From: Owenia fusiformis | Taxonomy: Eukaryota; Annelida; Polychaeta; Sabellida; Oweniidae | Reading direction: 5' to 3' | NCBI GenBank assembly: GCA_903813345.2 | Contig: CAIIXF020000011.1 | Coordinates: 687,001 to 751,000, forward strand | Length of the DNA: 64,000 nt | Part shown: positions 57,854 through 64,000 of the stretch, piece after piece | Layout of the letters: every line of letters begins with the position of its first letter | Numbering within the stretch: position 1 is the first letter of the stretch | Position numbers and translations under genes: made by a program | Notes under the pieces: generated by a model | Told to the model about the DNA's origin: nothing | Databases searched by the model: none | Seen by the model: only the letters and a program-made list of their open reading frames with translations

Positions 57854-59016
57854 CACACTACCCTACCACGTGACCACGTTTAAAAGGGAAACAGGGTACA
57901 GCTTAGTTGCAAATGGAGGACGTGGGTTTAATTCCATATTTCTGAACGTAAAATACATTTTACATATATTTCTAGTGTTCTACCAGACATAGAATTGATT
58001 CATCAAGGAGTGTGTAGAATATTGTTGGCAAAAAACCACTATAGGCAAAGATAGATAATAGTGGGCGCAGTGAAGCAAAACCAAATGCAATACACGATAC
58101 ATTTCAGTAAATCTATCAACGTACAGGGAGCATGTAAGTGTCCCTTCGAAAATGTTACATTGATATGTAACAAAAAACCAAGTTAACTGTTGTTTAAACT
58201 GCGTGTCATCGTGTTATAAGTGGATACGTTTTCTAGTATGTTAGTCAACTGTATTTTTGTGAATTTGAACAAAACATTTTGAATGGTCGGGTTTTTAGGA
58301 CGGTAGTGAATTAGACCATTCAAGGGGTTCTATAGAAAGATTCTTCATATGTAGTTCAGGCAATTTTAATTATTCTGAGTAGCAAACAGTCATTAATACT
58401 GATAGCGGATAGTCATTTATCATTAACGTGTTGATATTTAATTTCGTTATTTTATTTCAATTTGATACCCTAGTAACACGTATAATCTAGCGTTCTTGTT
58501 AATTTAATGACTAAAATGCATACGACTTGAAAGCCCGTGTCTAAATCTACAAAATAATGTTTACTTTATTTGGATTAAATAACAATTGATGACACCTCAA
58601 AGCATCAACAGGCGGCCTTTTTAGCATTACTTTCACTGTTTGCAACGTAAATGTACATGAGGTCGGGACATAGTATATGTCTGTATAATCAGCTTACTTT
58701 CTCGCTCCCTGTACTATTGAACAATTTACATTCCTTGTACCCTGTATTGATCAACTTTTGCAGCTGTGTACCGTGTACTATGACATATCAAATATTTTAA
58801 AATTTAAAACGATATTATTTACATTATTTCTTCAACTATCATATAACTTGGAACATGGACTTCACTATTGCACCACTGAAGTGTAGCGAATAGCAATATT
58901 GACTCACTCCGAGCACCAAACGTATTAACTTTTTGACTAAGCAGTCGATATACTCAAAAGCGACATGTTTGAAAGCCAAAAGATTCGCGCATGCGCGATC
59001 GAGGTAGGGTAGTGTG
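57854..59016. mobile_element. DNA element 'CACACTACCCTA' with 5-bp target duplication
   Basis: The inverted ends CACACTACCCTACC and GGTAGGGTAGTGTG are flanked by ATTGT on both sides (57849-57853 and 59017-59021). It is 1,163 bp with no gene. CAC-starting ends and a 5-bp duplication resemble the family at 15981 and 46737, but the sequences differ. Transib-like is a guess from these two features. Confidence 0.85.
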
Positions 59017-59172
59017 ATTGTATGATCTACAGCAAGTATATCCCTTGGAATACCAAAGGGTTAGATAAAGTAAGACTCAGATAGATCAGAATTTCCCGAC
59101 ACGGGAAATCAGAATGACAGAACAAATATAATTTTGAATACCATGGCCAGAGACTAAACCTATGAATGGAAG

Positions 59173-59950
59173 GTAGGGAATCGCACAAAGGACCTTATAC
59201 ACCCTCCATTGGGATCTCCCCATGGGAAAAAAATAATTCAGCTGATTTTTCAAAATGAGAATGCTGCTTCAATTATTACATTTATATGCACACTACTATC
59301 TTGTTGACCTATATTCAGCACTGTATTGATGTATAGGCCACTTATTAGGGTCATAATTCAATCATGAAGTGTAGAGGCATAGATTCCAAACCAGGAAGTA
59401 TTTTTGTGTCTGTCAAAATCCATTTGCATCCTACGCATCCCTGCTTCTTCCAAATATGTTACTACATAATGAAATATAATTGTATAATCTTTGGTTTTAC
59501 AAACTTGTATGATATTTGATAAGTGTAAAATTTGTTTTTGGAGCATTTGTTTTTGGAGCATAGCCATTTTGTAGGGAAAGAATGATGAAAAATGTACAAT
59601 CTTTTAATTTTAAGTATGACCTGAATCGATTGCAAACTTCATATTTGCACATTTGATGAGATAAATTTGTGTCATATTGTGAAATTATTAAGTTTGCAAT
59701 CGATTCAGGTCATAGTGTATTTTGGTATTTCTGTGGAAACCAATGACCTCGATTGGGATCTGCTGATATCCTCATGTTAAGTCAATGTTACACAGCCCCA
59801 TGCAAGTCTATACAACCTTACTGAACGAAATGATCCCTATCTCAGCTTATGTGTGCCCGAGCACTTTAATATTTTCCAAAGTATTATATAACATTTTATT
59901 CTTCATGTTAAACCTAAGAATGATTCATTTTGACCATAGGGATATTTGCC
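59173..59950. mobile_element. MITE relic related to 29386-30180
   Basis: It starts AAAGGACCTTATACACCC and shares 'gatctccccatg', 'ttgttgacctatattcagca' and the inner foldback 'tatgacctgaatcgattgca' with the copy in the Harbinger element, in inverted order. The right end is eroded near 59935-59950 ('gattcattttgaccatagg'). Confidence 0.7.
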
Positions 59951-60284
59951 AATAATCGCACCTCTTCCTTTGTTTTTCCAATGCTGCCCTTGTGTTTTAT
60001 CAACGTTATACAATGATGCAAACAAAACAGATCGTAATAAATATTTTTCTAATCTTAAATCCTACATGAAATCTCAACCCCGAAACACTGACATTTGAGA
60101 CTTTATCTAGTTCATGTAATTCAAACAATCTAATCAAATCAAAATTAAAACATGCAAACATGTAAGCTATATCTGCTTATGGAGGAATATCCGAGTAAAT
60201 TCGCGACGCTGGTTTTCAGTCCTACATAGCCTTTTAATACCCAAAGAATAACTTATCTGCTTATTATAAGTTATCAAATAATTT

Positions 60285-61690
60285 AACAATGAAACAGAAA
60301 CACAACAGATTATCTAATTATGTATCGGTTTTGGGAAGGTTAAGAACATGACATATTAATTTTATCTGTTTAATTGAAAGTAAGATCACCCGTCTGACTA
60401 TATTTTGCATTTAAAATGATTAAAATTGTTCCATTTAGTTCACTTTCTTTTAACACCATCTTGTTTTTTGTTGATCTGCCAATTGTTTTGATATGTTTAA
60501 ATGATAAAACATATATTCCTACATACGTTTTCACATGTTGAGCACTTGTCAACATTACCATTTACTTATTATTGAGGGGTTTAACAGGGGTTCACAAAAA
60601 ATAAAAATATTCGATTTTGTTTTTTTTGAAGTTTACAAAGGATTATCTAATCATGAATCGGTTTTTGAGAAGGTTATTAGCATGACCTATTGATTTTATC
60701 TGTTAATTGAAAATAAGATCGTCTGTCTGATTATATTTTGCATTCAAAATAATTAGAAATAATTGTTCCATTTTGTTCACTTCTTTTAACATCATCTTGT
60801 TTTTGTTGATCCGCCAATAACGCAGATGCGAGTAGGTAGTTACCAGTTTCGCCACCAGGTGGCTCGTTCGGGTCAGATAACATGGCGGGTATAGTAGAAA
60901 GTTCCCTTTAACTTTAATTACATCTGTTTTAGTGGTTCAATTTTTTTATAACCCTTATGTATCTAATAGTTATGCAAATTAAAATATGTCCAGTAAAAGA
61001 AAATGTTATCTGTCTGATACAAGAAAATATATTTAACTTTTTGTGATTTTGTAACATGGGGTCTATGAGGAATCAACCCGAGCTAGAAGTCACATTTTCA
61101 AAAAAAATTAAATTTTCAAAGTTGATAAACAATTTTCGAAACCATTTCTGTAGACGTACTTTCACATGTAGATTTCAAATATGACATCACTTTGACTGAA
61201 TTTTGAATATTTAATGACGTAAATCAAGATTATTTCTATTCGCATCTAGTCTATTGTTAAATGATATGTGTAAAAGATAAAACATGTATTATCACATACA
61301 TTTTCACCTGTTGAGGACTTTACCATTTACTTATTATTGAAGGGTTTAACAGGGAGGGGTCAACAAAAAATATTAGATTTTGATAGTTTTGAAGTTTACA
61401 ACAGATTATCTACTAGTCATTAATCGGCTTTTGGAAAGTTTACTAGTATAACATGTTGATTTTATCTCGATGTACATTAGATGTTCAAGAGACCAATAAA
61501 CTTATTTATTAATTATTGAGGGGTTTAACAGGGGTTCACAATAAATATAAAAAATATTAGATTTTGATATTCTTGAAGTTTTTTTGGAAGGGTTATTAAT
61601 ATTAGTATGCCATATTGATTTTATCGGTTTAATTGAAACTAAGATCGTCTGTTTGACTATATTTTGTATTCAAAATAATAAAAATAGGAC
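60285..61690. repeat. Diverged tandem array, units of roughly 300-400 bp
   Basis: The blocks 'ttaattgaaagtaagatc' (60372, 60707, 61632), 'ttattgaggggtttaacagg' (60570, 61336, 61515) and 'agattatctaat' with 'cggtttt' (60309, 60640, 61404) recur in order. There are three to four units, some truncated. A direct array this diverged is old. No gene is seen. Confidence 0.65.
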
Positions 61691-61694
61691 GCAC

Positions 61695-64000
61695 GATCCT
61701 GTGCTCACACAGTTTGGAAACTTCAGAGGAATGTATATCCTGACTTTCAAACAAAATATGATTTGGATTTGTAGTGTCGAACTTTGAAAAACTTAGACAG
61801 CACAGTTGTGTGGCCTTTGACCTTGATAATTTTACTTATTTAGAGCTCAGTAAGGTCTTTTGTGTTCAAGCTGACCAAAATTTACATCCAAAAATCAATT
61901 TGAAAATCGACTTTTTTTACCTTTTAAAGGTTCCTGCAGGTCAAGCAAAGGTCGAATCCTAAAACTAAAGTCAGATTGAAGCAAGTTGAAAAATAACTTA
62001 TTTTTACTGTTTTTTACGTCAAATATCTTAAAAACGGTAAAAATTTGATGCTGACATATATTGAGCTATATGTAGGTAGTAAACACCAAAAACTGTGATT
62101 CCAAGAGCTTTGAAATCTTCAGAGAACATAAATTACATATACAGCAACTACTACAAGTTATTTGAAAGTTCTACTTCAACAAAGTGTCTAGTATTTACAG
62201 AAAATTTGACTTTTTGACGTCAAGATCAGCAATTTCTCAGAAACCGGGCGAACTTGGGAAATTGCGATGATATGTCAAATAGGCATTATCGATATTGTAT
62301 AAAATGACTGTGGATCAAGGGCGTTACAATACCCGGGAATTTATCGGTTCGTGCAGTACTTGTTTGTGATAGCGCCCTCTGTAGGTCACTGTGCTTAATA
62401 GCCTACAGTAATACGGGGTAGGATATCGGGAATTCGGTCAGTTTCTATCCGTCGATTACGCTATGAATTGAAGCAAGTGTGACCACTCTATCCACTTAAA
62501 CGATTTGATAATTGATTAAATCTTTAAACAAAATCGATAAACACGTTATACACTTCAGGTATCTCCTTAGAAATTAGCATGTATTTATGGATTGTGTTTT
62601 CGAACAAGGCTCGACCCAGACCAATAGGGAAATCCTTATGCTAATTAGTATGACGTCATATTTTCCTGGGGAATCCTAGATTTCAAAGCCTCAGTCTGTT
62701 ATTGTGTCAAATGTAAACGCTCTTTTGCAGACAGAAAATTGACAGATTAGCTTTTAACTTTCAGCTTTGATGTTTAGATATTCTGTATGTCTACCGGACT
62801 TCTTGCTGAATATCATATAATGTTATAACTTGATTTGGACCATTGCCTGATTGATCATTCTGAAATTTTGATTGTGATTCATGATTGATTTGCAAGAATT
62901 GAAATAATTCCTATTCCTATTGTTTTCCAGCGAAGTCAAAATGTTACAGCATGAGTTATAATGTCGAGTTTGCATCATGTTAAATTCTGCTATAGTGATT
63001 AGAAGTCAATGCACAAGCATACACATAAGAGACAAGCACACTCAGGCTCCAGGCCGTGGATGGAAATATAAAACTATTTAAGGCACAAACTGGTATTTAA
63101 TAGACCGATATGTAGTGTCTGACATGTATTGAAGGTAAACCAATCTGCATTATTAATGTTACTTCTATCAATACATGGATTGTGCAATGGAAAAGCAATG
63201 GCACAATCAAAAATGTGCTTATAAATCGTAAATATCTCTCGGTTCAAATCTTATTTCCAACAGAATCGTGTCAAAATATGTGTCTGAGTAACAGTTATAC
63301 ATTATAAGATCGCAAACTCTTACCAATTATCAGCCGAATGGCTCATTTTCAACGAAATGTCTTTAAGACAACAGCCCTGGGTCGCGCCTGAGACCAAAAA
63401 CTATTTCAAATAGCCCTCCCCTAAATATATTGGATAATCACATTTATGCGTGCGCGCGCAGCTCATCCACTGAACGAAACGCCACTTCCTGCTGAAATCA
63501 CCGGGTCTTGATCTTTCCCTTGTGTGGATATGACTCAATCCGAATAGCAGTTTTAATTTGCAGATTTCATAATAATTCCTCATGGGATAAACGTTCAATT
63601 CTATGGTTTCTCAAAAATATCACTTATATCCATGAGTGGATATTGATATCTTCGCGAGTGAGCGCAGCATTTTTCAAAGCGCAGCATTTTTCAAAGCCAT
63701 GGAATATTCCTATAATATTCAATTAAAATGACGTCACTTCACTTAATTTAGTAAAAAGTATTTTCATCCGATTTGACAGACGGTGAATTAGTTTCAGGAT
63801 GTCCGCCCAAGAAAAGGTTCAATACTTTATAACAAACGCGGGATAAAGATTTTACAAATGTATTCAAAATGTCAACTAATGAAAGCACGAAAACAATGGA
63901 GTTTAACAAGGAAGATCCGAATCTTATTTTTATATTTTATGGTGTGACAGAGATCGTAAATTATAACAGAATATATATCACGGGTGTTAAGCCACGATGA
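61695..64000. other. Unassigned DNA to the window end
   Basis: No gene is recognised. A 21-bp direct repeat 'gcgcagcatttttcaaag' occurs twice at 63662-63697, next to a CRE-like 'tgacgtca' at 63730. The small frames at 61584, 61774, 63401 and 63508 have no recognisable domain. Confidence 0.4.

Overview
This is an AT-rich window from an animal nuclear genome, most likely a marine invertebrate. The reasons are introns with GT-AG borders, very dense DNA transposons and LINEs, abundant minisatellites, and a single host-like exon of an NHL-repeat protein. I cannot name the species. Almost everything recognisable is mobile DNA in various states of decay.

Layout. 1-2606: unassigned DNA with short degenerate repeats. 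2613-11818: a compact Polinton/Maverick-type element of 9.2 kb with 146-bp terminal inverted repeats (TIRs) and a perfect 6-bp target duplication. It carries a protein-primed-type DNA polymerase B, a packaging-type ATPase and a chromodomain integrase, all on the + strand, and no recognisable capsid or protease genes. 13499-17900: a minus-strand LINE cut up by a Harbinger-derived relic (13813-15038) and by an 835-bp palindromic element with 5-bp target duplications (15981-16815). 19768-20541: the NHL-repeat exon. 21320-23085: two minisatellites. 24022-27027: a mariner-like MITE, then a direct duplication of which one copy is interrupted by a MITE. 29304-34102: a Harbinger-like DNA transposon with a decayed transposase, a divergent accessory gene and a MITE inserted near its left end. 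34103-35197: a TIR element built from a short repeated motif. 35330-36645: a satellite of about 162 bp period. 37156-39353: two more copies of the 0.87-kb TA-site MITE.

46426-51346 is a three-level nest: a Tc1-like transposon split by a 3.3-kb palindromic element, which itself contains a mariner-like MITE and a cluster of palindromic motifs. 51426-57285 is a second minus-strand LINE. It contains a repeat-rich TIR element, an inverted pair of Penelope-like GIY-YIG fragments and a duplicated endonuclease segment. 57854-59016 is a second family of elements with 5-bp target duplications, and it has a shrunken relative at 43241-43512. 59173-61690 holds a MITE relic and a diverged tandem array. The last 2.3 kb has no recognisable gene.

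Only the polymerase, ATPase and integrase of the Polinton form a coherent gene set: replication, a pumping-type ATPase and insertion. The rest is layered insertion history, which the nesting allows to be ordered in time.
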